A stretch of DNA of 10,528 bases, from the NCBI GenBank assembly GCA_050725495.1, contig JBOHHM010000257.1:1-10528 (forward strand), given 5' to 3'. Of the stretch, positions 1 through 5,691 are shown in pieces (within the stretch, counting starts at the first letter, position 1; every line of letters begins with the position of its first letter). Both the position numbers and the translations under genes were made by a program. Below the pieces are notes generated by a model that saw nothing but the letters and a program-made list of their open reading frames with translations, was not told the DNA's origin and did not search any database. The DNA is from JBOHHM01 sp050725495. GTDB lineage: Bacteria > Pseudomonadota > Gammaproteobacteria > Burkholderiales > Burkholderiaceae_C.

Positions 1-1088
1 ACATCGAGAAGAAGCTCGAAAAAACCTGCCCGCCCGACGCCCTGGGCTGCCCCGACATCCTGCTGCTGCAATGCGAGGAACTGGCCGTCATCGACAACCT
101 CTCGGGCAAGCTGTATCTGATCGTCTACGCCGATCCGGCCCAGCCCGAGGCCTATGCCAACGCCAAGAAGCGGCTGCGCGAGCTCAAAGAGCAGCTCAAG
201 TACTCGGTCAGCGCCCCGGTCGTCAAGCCCTCGCAGAGCTATCCCGCGGAGCGCGATTTCGCCAAGGCCGACTACCTGTTGGCGGTGGAGCGCGCCAAGG
301 AGCTGATCGCCGCTGGTGACTTCATGCAGGTGCAGGTCGGCCAGCGCATCAAGAAGCGCTACACCGAGAGCCCGCTGTCCCTGTACCGCGCGCTGCGCTC
401 GCTCAACCCCTCGCCCTACATGTATTACTACCATTTCGGCGATTTTCATGTGGTCGGCGCCTCGCCCGAGATTCTGGTGCGCCAGGAGCAGGTGGAGGAG
501 GGGCAGAAAATCACGATCCGACCGCTGGCCGGCACGCGCCCGCGCGGCGCCACGCCCGAGAAGGACAAGGCGGCCGAGCAGGAGCTGATCAACGACCCGA
601 AGGAGCGGGCCGAGCATGTGATGCTGATCGACCTGGCGCGCAACGACATCGGCCGCATCGCCCAAACCGGCAGCGTCAAGGTGACCGAGGCCTTCGCCAT
701 CGAGCGCTACAGCCATGTGATGCACATCGTGAGCAACGTGGAGGGCATCTTGAACGAGGGCATGACCAGCATCGACGTGCTCAGGGCCACCTTCCCGGCC
801 GGCACGCTGAGCGGCGCGCCCAAGGTCCATGCGATGGAGCTGATCGACCAGCTCGAGCCGACCAAGCGCGGCCTGTACGGGGGCGCCTGCGGTTACTTGA
901 GCTATGCCGGCGACATGGACGTCGCGATCGCGATCCGCACGGCCATCGTCAAGGACCAGACGCTGTATGTGCAGGCGGCCGCCGGCGTGGTGGCCGACTC
1001 GGTGCCCGAGCTCGAATGGAAGGAAACCGAAGCCAAGGCGCGCGCGCTGCTGCGCGCCAGCGAATTGGTGGAAGAAGGACTGGAGTAA
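1..1088 (+). CDS. trpE: Anthranilate synthase component I, 5'-truncated by window edge
   Basis: TrpE converts chorismate to anthranilate using ammonia delivered by TrpG, the first committed step of tryptophan synthesis in the cytoplasm. The open frame enters from the left edge (first full codon at base 3) and runs 361 residues to TAA at 1086-1088. Full-length TrpE is about 500 residues, so roughly 140 N-terminal residues, including the usual Trp-feedback site, lie outside. Chorismate-binding family motifs are clear (numbering from the first full codon): IRPLAGTRPRG at 172-182, HVMLIDLARNDIGRI at 205-219, ERYSHVMHIVS at 234-244, AGTLSGAPK at 266-274 and GGACGYLSYAGDMD at 293-306. A PabB or isochorismate synthase is the alternative, but the neighbouring trpG, trpD and trpC decide for TrpE. 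The chorismate mutase gene follows 3 bp later, so co-transcription is almost certain. Confidence 0.97.
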   Translation, partial: IEKKLEKTCPPDALGCPDILLLQCEELAVIDNLSGKLYLIVYADPAQPEAYANAKKRLRELKEQLKYSVSAPVVKPSQSYPAERDFAKADYLLAVERAKELIAAGDFMQVQVGQRIKKRYTESPLSLYRALRSLNPSPYMYYYHFGDFHVVGASPEILVRQEQVEEGQKITIRPLAGTRPRGATPEKDKAAEQELINDPKERAEHVMLIDLARNDIGRIAQTGSVKVTEAFAIERYSHVMHIVSNVEGILNEGMTSIDVLRATFPAGTLSGAPKVHAMELIDQLEPTKRGLYGGACGYLSYAGDMDVAIAIRTAIVKDQTLYVQAAAGVVADSVPELEWKETEAKARALLRASELVEEGLE

Positions 1089-1091
1089 ACC

Positions 1092-1406
1092 ATGGCGACC
1101 CAACCCCATGTTCAGCCTTGTACCAGCATGGCCGAAGTGCGCCAGCACATCGATGCGCTGGACGAGACCATCGTGGCCCTGCTGGCCGAACGCGGCGGCT
1201 ATGTGGCGCAGGCCGCGCGCATCAAGCAGCGCGCCGACCAGGTGCATGACCAGGCGCGCATTGATTTCATCGTCGACCGCGTCAAGGCCATGGCCCGCGA
1301 ACGGGGCGCCCCCGAGGCCGTGATCGAGGCGACCTACCGCGCCATGATCGACGCTTTTATCGAGTTTGAGCGCGGCGAATTCGCCCGGCTGCATCAGGAG
1401 GGCTGA
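1092..1406 (+). CDS. Stand-alone AroQ-type chorismate mutase
   Basis: This 104-residue protein matches the all-helical AroQ (chorismate mutase type II) fold, which rearranges chorismate to prephenate for Phe/Tyr synthesis. The opening VRQHIDALDETIVALLAER (residues 15-33) carries the hallmark Arg and Asp-Glu of helix 1. AARIKQ follows at 41-46 with a conserved Lys, and a C-terminal helix holds YRAMIDAFIEFE. It has no fused prephenate dehydratase or DAHP synthase domain and no signal peptide, so it should be cytoplasmic and monofunctional. The ATG lies 3 bp after the trpE stop with GGAG six bases upstream, inside the trpE terminal codons, so translation is probably coupled to trpE. Placing a chorismate-consuming competitor of TrpE between trpE and trpG implies the branch point is co-regulated. 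An isochorismate-pyruvate lyase (PchB-like) from the same fold is a less likely alternative. Confidence 0.9.
   Translation: MATQPHVQPCTSMAEVRQHIDALDETIVALLAERGGYVAQAARIKQRADQVHDQARIDFIVDRVKAMARERGAPEAVIEATYRAMIDAFIEFERGEFARLHQEG
1396..1401 (+). promoter_or_regulatory. Strong Shine-Dalgarno (AGGAGG) ahead of the 29-codon ORF
   Basis: AGGAGG lies inside the last codons of the chorismate mutase gene, eight bases before the ATG at 1410. It is the best anti-Shine-Dalgarno match I see in the trp operon, and the only ORF it serves is the short one that runs into trpG. By contrast, trpG itself has only a G-run four bases before its ATG. Confidence 0.6.
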
Positions 1407-1409
1407 GCG

Positions 1410-1499
1410 ATGAGCGCAGCGCAGAACCGCTTCAAGCAAGCTTGCGCCCCCTCGGGGGGCAGTGCAGCGGCCATGGCCGCAAACGTGGGGGCCCTATGA
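1410..1499 (+). CDS. 29-codon upstream ORF coupled to trpG (putative leader peptide)
   Basis: ATG at 1410 opens a 29-codon frame ending in TGA at 1497-1499. The TGA overlaps the trpG ATG (1496-1498) as ATGA, the classic geometry for termination-reinitiation coupling. A perfect AGGAGG sits eight bases upstream. The peptide begins MSAAQNRFKQACAPSGG, is rich in Ala/Gly and has no Trp codon, so it is not a classical Trp-codon attenuator. Most of the frame lies inside a palindromic element (1428-1493) that resembles a dispersed Comamonadaceae repeat, so the amino-acid sequence may be incidental and the act of translation may be what matters. The peptide matches no family I know. Whether it is translated is inference; the Shine-Dalgarno and the overlap are seen directly. 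Confidence 0.4.
   Translation: MSAAQNRFKQACAPSGGSAAAMAANVGAL
1428..1493 (+). repeat. Palindrome-rich REP-like element between chorismate mutase and trpG
   Basis: Three adjoining inverted repeats are packed into 66 bases. GCAAGCTTGC (1436-1445) is a 10-bp palindrome. GCCCCC (1446-1451) can pair with GGGGGC (1455-1460) across a three-base loop. GCGGCCATGGCCGC (1467-1480) is a perfect 14-bp palindrome. A second GGGGGC at 1487-1492, immediately before the trpG ATG, is also complementary to 1446-1451, so two exclusive folds are possible. The composition (CAAGCTTGCGCCCCCTCGGG, then a distal GTGGGGGCC) matches, from memory, an intergenic repeat scattered through Comamonadaceae genomes; I could not verify this here. 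It supplies the bases in the trpG ribosome-binding position. Confidence 0.6.
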
Positions 1500-2065
1500 A
1501 ACTGCTCATGATCGACAACTACGATTCCTTCACCTACAACCTGGTCCAGTACTTCGGTGAACTGGGCGCCGAGGTCGAGGTGTTTCGCAACGACGAGATC
1601 ACGCTCGAAGGCATTGCGCAGCGCCAGCCCGACCGGCTCGTCATCTCGCCCGGGCCCTGTTCGCCGGCCGAGGCCGGCATTTCGGTGGCGGCGATCCGGC
1701 ATTTCGCGGGCCAGCTGCCGATCCTCGGCGTCTGTCTGGGCCACCAGAGCATAGGGGCGGCGTTTGGCGGCAAGATCATTCGCGCCCAGCAGCTGATGCA
1801 CGGCAAGACCTCCCAGATCACCACGACGCAGGAGGGCGTGTTCGCCGGCCTGCCCGCGCAGTTCACGGTCAACCGCTACCACTCGCTGGCGATCGAAAGG
1901 TCGTCCTGTCCCGCCGTGCTGGCCGTGACGGCCTGGACTGACGACGGCGAGATCATGGGCGTGCGCCACAAGGAGCTGGCGATTCAGGGTGTGCAGTTCC
2001 ACCCCGAGTCGATCCTGACCGAGCATGGCCACGCGCTGCTGAAAAACTTCCTGACCTCGCCCTAG
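1496..2065 (+). CDS. trpG: Anthranilate synthase component II (glutamine amidotransferase)
   Basis: TrpG hydrolyses glutamine and channels ammonia to TrpE for anthranilate formation. The 189-residue length is normal for a stand-alone class I amidotransferase. The start MKLLMIDNYDSFTYNLVQYF is the standard N-terminus. The oxyanion/nucleophile segment LGVCLGHQSIGAAFGG has Cys80, and QFHPESILTEHG supplies His169 and Glu171, completing the Cys-His-Glu triad. An in-frame TTG start 54 bases upstream is rejected because it would add repeat-encoded residues ahead of the conserved start. The ATG has only GGGGG four bases before it and overlaps the stop of the 29-codon ORF, so expression probably depends on coupling. 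The same subunit can also serve PabB (folate synthesis), as in other bacteria that have one shared TrpG/PabA; the sequence cannot settle that. Confidence 0.96.
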   Translation: MKLLMIDNYDSFTYNLVQYFGELGAEVEVFRNDEITLEGIAQRQPDRLVISPGPCSPAEAGISVAAIRHFAGQLPILGVCLGHQSIGAAFGGKIIRAQQLMHGKTSQITTTQEGVFAGLPAQFTVNRYHSLAIERSSCPAVLAVTAWTDDGEIMGVRHKELAIQGVQFHPESILTEHGHALLKNFLTSP

Positions 2066-2084
2066 GGCGACCATCGGTCCCGCC

Positions 2085-3062
2085 GTGAGCCACTCGCTGC
2101 GCCATTTCTCGCTGGCCCTGGACGAGCTGTACCGCATGGCGCAGACAGCGTCGCTGGACGAGTTTGCGCCGGCCCTGATCGGCCTGCTGAACCGCCATAT
2201 CGCGTTTGACGGCGCGGTTCTGGGCAGCGCGGATCCGCTGTCGTACGGCGATTTCAGCATTGCGGTGGCCCATGTGCACAACCGCGACGCCTCGATCCTG
2301 GACGACTATGCGGCGCTCTCGGCGCTCGATCCGGTGACCCAGGCCTTCCTGGCCGGGCTGGCCGAGCCGCTGGCGGTGGCGGTGGACACGCACCAGGTCT
2401 ATGCCGCGCCCGAGCATGGCGCGATGGCGGCCTTCACGCGCCAGCACCGCCTGCGCCATCTGCTGTTATGCGGCCAGCCTCCCAGCCTGGTCGAAGCGGG
2501 ACGCTGGGTCGTGCTGTACCGCGCCGACGACCAGCCGTTCGAGGCGGCGACGGCGCAATGGCTGGGTGCCTTCTGGGCCCATATGGACCGCGCCCTGACC
2601 CTCAACCGCTCCAGCGCGCTGGCCCATGCGTCACAGCCCGCCGGGCGCAAAGCCATTGCGCTGGTCGACCACGAGGGGCGCGTGGAGGCGGTCGATGCGC
2701 TGTTTTCCGCGATGCTGCACAACGAGTTTGGCGCCGCCCTGCATCACCGTTTGCCCGACGCCCTGGTCCACGCCTTGCGGCAGGACCAGGCCTTCGAGGG
2801 GCGTACCGTGTTCGCCCGTTTCACGCCGCTGGGCCGCTACCGGGTCTGCGAGCTGCGCGAGGCCGGCCCGCTGGCCCAGCTGTCGCCGCGCGAGCGGCTG
2901 GTCGCGGCCAAGTTCTCGGCGGGCTTGAGCAGCCGCGAAATTGCCGCGCAGACGGGCGTGTCGCAGTACACCGTGCAGAGCCAGCTGGCGTCGGTCTACC
3001 GCAAGCTGGGCGTGTCCGACAAGGCCGCACTGGCGCGCTTGCTGGCCGACAGCGGGGCTTGA
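2085..3062 (+). CDS. LuxR-type (GerE-like HTH) transcriptional regulator
   Basis: This 325-residue protein has a typical C-terminal LuxR/GerE DNA-binding helix-turn-helix at about 264-323. LSPRERLVAAKFSAG (266-280) is followed by SSREIAAQTGVSQYTVQ (282-298) and a recognition-helix tail LASVYRKLGVSDKAALARLL. The first 250 residues have no signal peptide, receiver phosphorylation motif or membrane segment, and look like a soluble GAF/PAS-type sensor region that I cannot assign to a named ligand family. The start is a GTG 20 bases after the trpG stop with no convincing Shine-Dalgarno. Met18 (ATG at 2136) is an alternative start. It lies in the trp operon between trpG and the exporter gene, so it could control the exporter or the trp genes, but no target is shown by sequence. 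Tryptophan residues here (three) are commoner than in the flanking biosynthetic enzymes. Confidence 0.85.
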   Translation: MSHSLRHFSLALDELYRMAQTASLDEFAPALIGLLNRHIAFDGAVLGSADPLSYGDFSIAVAHVHNRDASILDDYAALSALDPVTQAFLAGLAEPLAVAVDTHQVYAAPEHGAMAAFTRQHRLRHLLLCGQPPSLVEAGRWVVLYRADDQPFEAATAQWLGAFWAHMDRALTLNRSSALAHASQPAGRKAIALVDHEGRVEAVDALFSAMLHNEFGAALHHRLPDALVHALRQDQAFEGRTVFARFTPLGRYRVCELREAGPLAQLSPRERLVAAKFSAGLSSREIAAQTGVSQYTVQSQLASVYRKLGVSDKAALARLLADSGA

Positions 3063-3103
3063 CCTGGGAACTGCTTCATAAGATTGAAACTGTCTTGAAT
3101 GTC

Positions 3104-3796
3104 ATGGAAATCGTTCACCTCCTGCTGTCCGGCGCTTCCATCCACCAGTTTTCCCTATTTGTGGTGGCGGGGCTGCTGCTCAACCTCACGCCCGGCCCCG
3201 ATGTGCTGTACATCGTGACGCGCGCGCTGCGCCAGGGCGTGCGCTCGGGCATGGTCGCTGCCCTGGGCATCACGGCGGGCTGCTTCGTGCATATCGCGGC
3301 CGCAGCGATTGGCGTCAGCGCCCTGATCGCGGCCTCGGCCACGGCCTTCACCGTGCTCAAGTGGCTCGGCGCGGCCTACCTGGTCTACGTCGGGGCGTCG
3401 ATGCTGCTGTCCCGCGAGTCGTCGGTTGCTCCTGATTTGATAGCGGGCCACGACGATTCGGCGGCGGCTGGTAGCGAAAAGCGCTTGAAAGCCGTGTTCC
3501 TGCAGGGCTTCTGGACCAATGCGCTCAACCCCAAGGTCGCGTTGTTCTTCCTGGCGTTCCTGCCCCAGTTCATCGCACCCGGCGCGCCGCACAAGACGCT
3601 GGCCTTTGTGCTGCTGGGGCTGGTGTTCAACTTCAACGGCCTGTGGGTCAACCTGGCCTGGGCGCTGGCCGCCGCCTGGGCGGCCCGCCGGCTTGTGGCG
3701 CTGCAGCAGTCGATGCGCTGGCTCGATCGCGGCGCCGGTGCCCTGTTCATCGTCTTTGGCACCAAACTCGCCTGGTCCGACCACCCTTCCCCTTAA
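3104..3796 (+). CDS. LysE/RhtB-family amino-acid exporter
   Basis: The 230-residue protein has about six hydrophobic segments and the family signatures NLTPGPDVLYIVTRALRQG (27-45) near the N-terminus and LNPKVALFFLAFLPQF (141-156) after the central loop. LysE/RhtB proteins export amino acids or analogues across the inner membrane using the proton gradient. The operon context suggests tryptophan, an intermediate or another aromatic compound as substrate, which is inference. ATG at 3104 (MEIVHLLLSG) is chosen because it precedes the first membrane segment; the frame is open far upstream only as a shadow of the LuxR gene. The central hydrophilic loop (about 104-128) is encoded partly by a dispersed short repeat (3426-3444), so this loop may have been altered by repeat insertion. 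The upstream 41 bp gap is AT-richer than its surroundings but shows no convincing promoter. Confidence 0.9.
   Translation: MEIVHLLLSGASIHQFSLFVVAGLLLNLTPGPDVLYIVTRALRQGVRSGMVAALGITAGCFVHIAAAAIGVSALIAASATAFTVLKWLGAAYLVYVGASMLLSRESSVAPDLIAGHDDSAAAGSEKRLKAVFLQGFWTNALNPKVALFFLAFLPQFIAPGAPHKTLAFVLLGLVFNFNGLWVNLAWALAAAWAARRLVALQQSMRWLDRGAGALFIVFGTKLAWSDHPSP
3426..3444 (+). repeat. Short dispersed repeat, copy 1 (inside lysE-type gene)
   Basis: The 19-mer TTGCTCCTGATTTGATAGC lies within the coding region of the exporter, in the hydrophilic loop between membrane segments. It matches the reverse complement of a site at the 3' end of trpD (16 of 19 positions, including 16 of 17 in the core GCTCCTGATTTGATAGC). 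It matches the trpC-ung gap site at 15 of 19. From memory this core is a common scattered motif in Comamonadaceae. Confidence 0.6.
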
Positions 3797-3800
3797 ACCC

Positions 3801-3805
3801 GAGGT
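3801..3805 (+). promoter_or_regulatory. Ribosome-binding site of trpD
   Basis: GAGGT lies six bases before the ATG at 3812, in the 15-bp gap after the exporter stop. It fixes the trpD start at MPITPQEALQ. Confidence 0.7.
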
Positions 3806-3811
3806 CATCCC

Positions 3812-4843
3812 ATGCCCATCACCCCGCAAGAAGCGCTGCAGCGCACCATCGAGCACCGCGAAATCTTCCACGACGAAATGCTCAAAATCATGCGCCTGAT
3901 CATGAGCGGCGAGCTCTCGCCCGTGATGACGGCCGCGCTCATCACCGGTCTGCGCGTCAAGAAGGAAACCATCGGCGAAATCACCGCCGCGGCCCAGGTC
4001 ATGCGCGAGTTCTCGACCAAGGTCAACGTGGCCGACAAGACCCACCTGGTCGACATCGTCGGCACGGGTGGCGATGCTTCCCACACCTTCAACATCTCGA
4101 CCTGCGCCATGTTCGTCGCGGCCGCCGCTGGCGCCAAGGTCAGCAAGCATGGCGGGCGCAGCGTCAGCAGCAAGAGCGGCAGCGCCGATGTGCTGGAGTC
4201 GCTGGGCATCGACATCAACCTGCCGCCCGAGCGCATCGCCCAGTGCATCGCCGATGTCGGCATAGGCTTCATGTTCGCGCCGAACCACCACCCGGCCATG
4301 AAAAACGTCGCGCCGGTGCGCAAGGAACTGGGCATCAAGACCATCTTCAACATCCTCGGCCCGCTGACCAACCCGGCCGGCGCGCCCAACATCCTGATGG
4401 GCGTGTTCCACCCCGACCTCGTGGGCATCCAGGTGCGCGCGCTGCAGCGCCTGGGCACCGAGCATGCGGTCGTGGTCTATGGCCGCGACGGCATGGACGA
4501 GGTGAGCCTGGGCGCGGCCACTCTGGTCGGCGAGCTGCAAAACGGCGAGATCAGCGAGTACGAAATCCACCCCGAAGACTTCGGTCTGGCCATGGCCAGC
4601 AACCGCGCGCTCAAGGTCGACACGCCCGAGCAGTCGCGCCAGATCCTGCTGGGCGTGCTGGACAACCAGGGCGGGCCGGCGCGCGACATCGTGATCCTCA
4701 ACGCGGGTGCGGCCCTGTACGCCGCGAATGTGGTCGATTCGATGAAGACCGGTGTCGAGCGGGCGCGCTCTGCTATCGAATCAGGAGCGGCCAAGGCCAA
4801 GCTCGGCCAGCTCGTGGCCGCCACCCAAGCTGCGAAGGCCTGA
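3812..4843 (+). CDS. trpD: Anthranilate phosphoribosyltransferase
   Basis: TrpD transfers phosphoribose from PRPP to anthranilate, the second step of the tryptophan pathway. The 343-residue length is normal for the unfused enzyme. The PRPP-binding GTGGD lies at 84-88 (in VDIVGTGGDASHTFNIST). KHGGRSVSSKSGSAD follows at 112-126, FAPNHHPAMKNVAPVR with the conserved Arg170 at 155-170, NILGPLTNPAGAPN at 180-193, and metal-binding DGMDEVSL at 226-233. Most family members I recall have KHGNR where this has KHGGR; this may be normal for betaproteobacteria. A GAGGT Shine-Dalgarno supports the start. The gene lies 15 bp after the exporter gene and 6 bp before trpC. Near its 3' end, SAIESGAA is encoded by a copy of the dispersed short repeat, in the variable C-terminal tail. 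The protein contains no tryptophan. Confidence 0.97.
   Translation: MPITPQEALQRTIEHREIFHDEMLKIMRLIMSGELSPVMTAALITGLRVKKETIGEITAAAQVMREFSTKVNVADKTHLVDIVGTGGDASHTFNISTCAMFVAAAAGAKVSKHGGRSVSSKSGSADVLESLGIDINLPPERIAQCIADVGIGFMFAPNHHPAMKNVAPVRKELGIKTIFNILGPLTNPAGAPNILMGVFHPDLVGIQVRALQRLGTEHAVVVYGRDGMDEVSLGAATLVGELQNGEISEYEIHPEDFGLAMASNRALKVDTPEQSRQILLGVLDNQGGPARDIVILNAGAALYAANVVDSMKTGVERARSAIESGAAKAKLGQLVAATQAAKA
4772..4790 (-). repeat. Short dispersed repeat, copy 2 (inverted, 3' end of trpD)
   Basis: GCTATCGAATCAGGAGC (4772-4788) is the reverse complement of the repeat core in the exporter gene with one mismatch. It is translated as AIESGA in the non-conserved tail of TrpD. The orientation is opposite to copy 1, with about 1.33 kb between the two. 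Confidence 0.6.
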
Positions 4844-4849
4844 ACCGCG

Positions 4850-5641
4850 ATGTCCGACATCCTCAACCAGATCGTCGCCGTCAAGCGCCAGGAAATCGCG
4901 GCGGCGCTGAAGAAAAAATCGCTGGCCGCGATGCGCGCCGATGCCGAAAGCCGCGTGCTCACGCGCGACTTTGTCGACGCGCTGCGCCGCAAGATCGAGG
5001 CCGACCTGCCCGCCGTGATCGCCGAGATCAAGAAGGCCAGCCCATCCAAGGGCGTGCTGCGCGCCGATTTCATCCCGGCCGACATCGCGCAAAGCTATGC
5101 CGAGCATGGCGCGGCCTGCCTGTCGGTGCTGACCGACAAGCAGTTCTTCCAGGGGCAAGTCGACTACCTCAAGCAAGCCCGCGCCTCCTGCGACCTGCCG
5201 GTGCTGCGCAAGGACTTCATGGTCGACCCCTACCAGGTCTACGAGGCGCGCGCCATCGGCGCCGACTGCATTTTGCTGATCGCCGCCTGCCTGGACGATG
5301 CGCAGATGGCCGAGCTGGAGGCCGTGGCCCGCAGCCTCGACATGGCCGTGCTGGTCGAGGTGCATGACGCCGCCGAGCTGGAACGCGCGCTCAAGCTCAA
5401 AACCCCGCTGGTCGGCATCAACAACCGCAACCTGCGCACGTTCGAGGTGTCGCTCGACACCACGCTGTCTATGCTTAAGGACGTGCCGGCTGACCGGCTG
5501 CTGGTGACTGAGTCGGGCATTCTGAGCCGCGCCGACGTGCAGAAGATGCGCGAGGCGAAGGTCCATGCCTTCCTGGTCGGCGAGGCCTTCATGCGCGCCG
5601 ACGATCCGGGGGCCGCGCTGGCGGCCCTGTTTGGCAGCTGA
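4850..5641 (+). CDS. trpC: Indole-3-glycerol-phosphate synthase
   Basis: TrpC closes the indole ring, converting CdRP to indole-3-glycerol phosphate with loss of CO2 and water. The 263-residue protein is a single (beta/alpha)8 barrel without a fused TrpF domain. Catalytic positions known for the family are all present: Glu59 and Lys61 with Ser64 in AEIKKASPSKG (58-68), the general-acid Lys121 in VLRKDFMVDPYQ, Glu170 in LVEVHDA, Asn191 in GINNRNL, and Glu221-Ser222 in TESGIL. The phosphate-binding FLVGEAFMR is at 241-249. The ATG is 6 bp after the trpD stop, indicating tight coupling. No trpF, trpB or trpA follows; ung comes next, so those genes are presumably at another locus, as is common in betaproteobacteria. 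The protein contains no tryptophan. Confidence 0.97.
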   Translation: MSDILNQIVAVKRQEIAAALKKKSLAAMRADAESRVLTRDFVDALRRKIEADLPAVIAEIKKASPSKGVLRADFIPADIAQSYAEHGAACLSVLTDKQFFQGQVDYLKQARASCDLPVLRKDFMVDPYQVYEARAIGADCILLIAACLDDAQMAELEAVARSLDMAVLVEVHDAAELERALKLKTPLVGINNRNLRTFEVSLDTTLSMLKDVPADRLLVTESGILSRADVQKMREAKVHAFLVGEAFMRADDPGAALAALFGS

Positions 5642-5661
5642 GGCGCGGCCGAACCTCTGAG

Positions 5662-5680
5662 TTGCTATTGATTTTGTAGC
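5662..5680 (+). repeat. Short dispersed repeat, copy 3 (trpC-ung gap)
   Basis: TTGCTATTGATTTTGTAGC sits in the 50-bp gap between trpC and ung and is clearly AT-richer than its surroundings. It agrees at 15 of 19 positions with the copy in the exporter gene (shared TTGCT..TGATTT..TAGC). It occupies the space where a ung promoter would be expected, but I see no good -35/-10 pair with correct spacing and do not call one. Confidence 0.5.
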
Positions 5681-5691
5681 TTGTCACGCCC

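Noticed and set aside
1442..1495. Upstream TTG extension of trpG
   Set aside because: It would add residues encoded by the palindromic repeat before the conserved MKLLMIDNYDS start.
1410..1499. Classical Trp-codon attenuator leader
   Set aside because: The 29-codon ORF has no Trp codon and is not followed by an antiterminator/terminator pair with a T-run. Only a translational-coupling role is proposed.
1394..2281. 295-codon minus-strand frame antisense to trpG
   Set aside because: It is a shadow of trpG and the luxR start; no ribosome-binding site or recognisable domain.
3063..3103. Promoter in the gap before the exporter gene
   Set aside because: The gap is AT-richer, with TTGAAA and TTGAAT sequences, but no -35/-10 pair with about 17-bp spacing is convincing.
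3155..4570. 471-codon minus-strand open frame antisense to the exporter and trpD
   Set aside because: It is rich in Arg, Gln, His, Asp and Gly and has no motif. Its openness follows from the high GC third positions of the real plus-strand genes.
3643..5367. 574-codon plus-strand frame overlapping trpD and trpC
   Set aside because: It is an out-of-frame shadow of two strongly recognisable enzymes, Arg/Pro/Gly-rich, with no motif.
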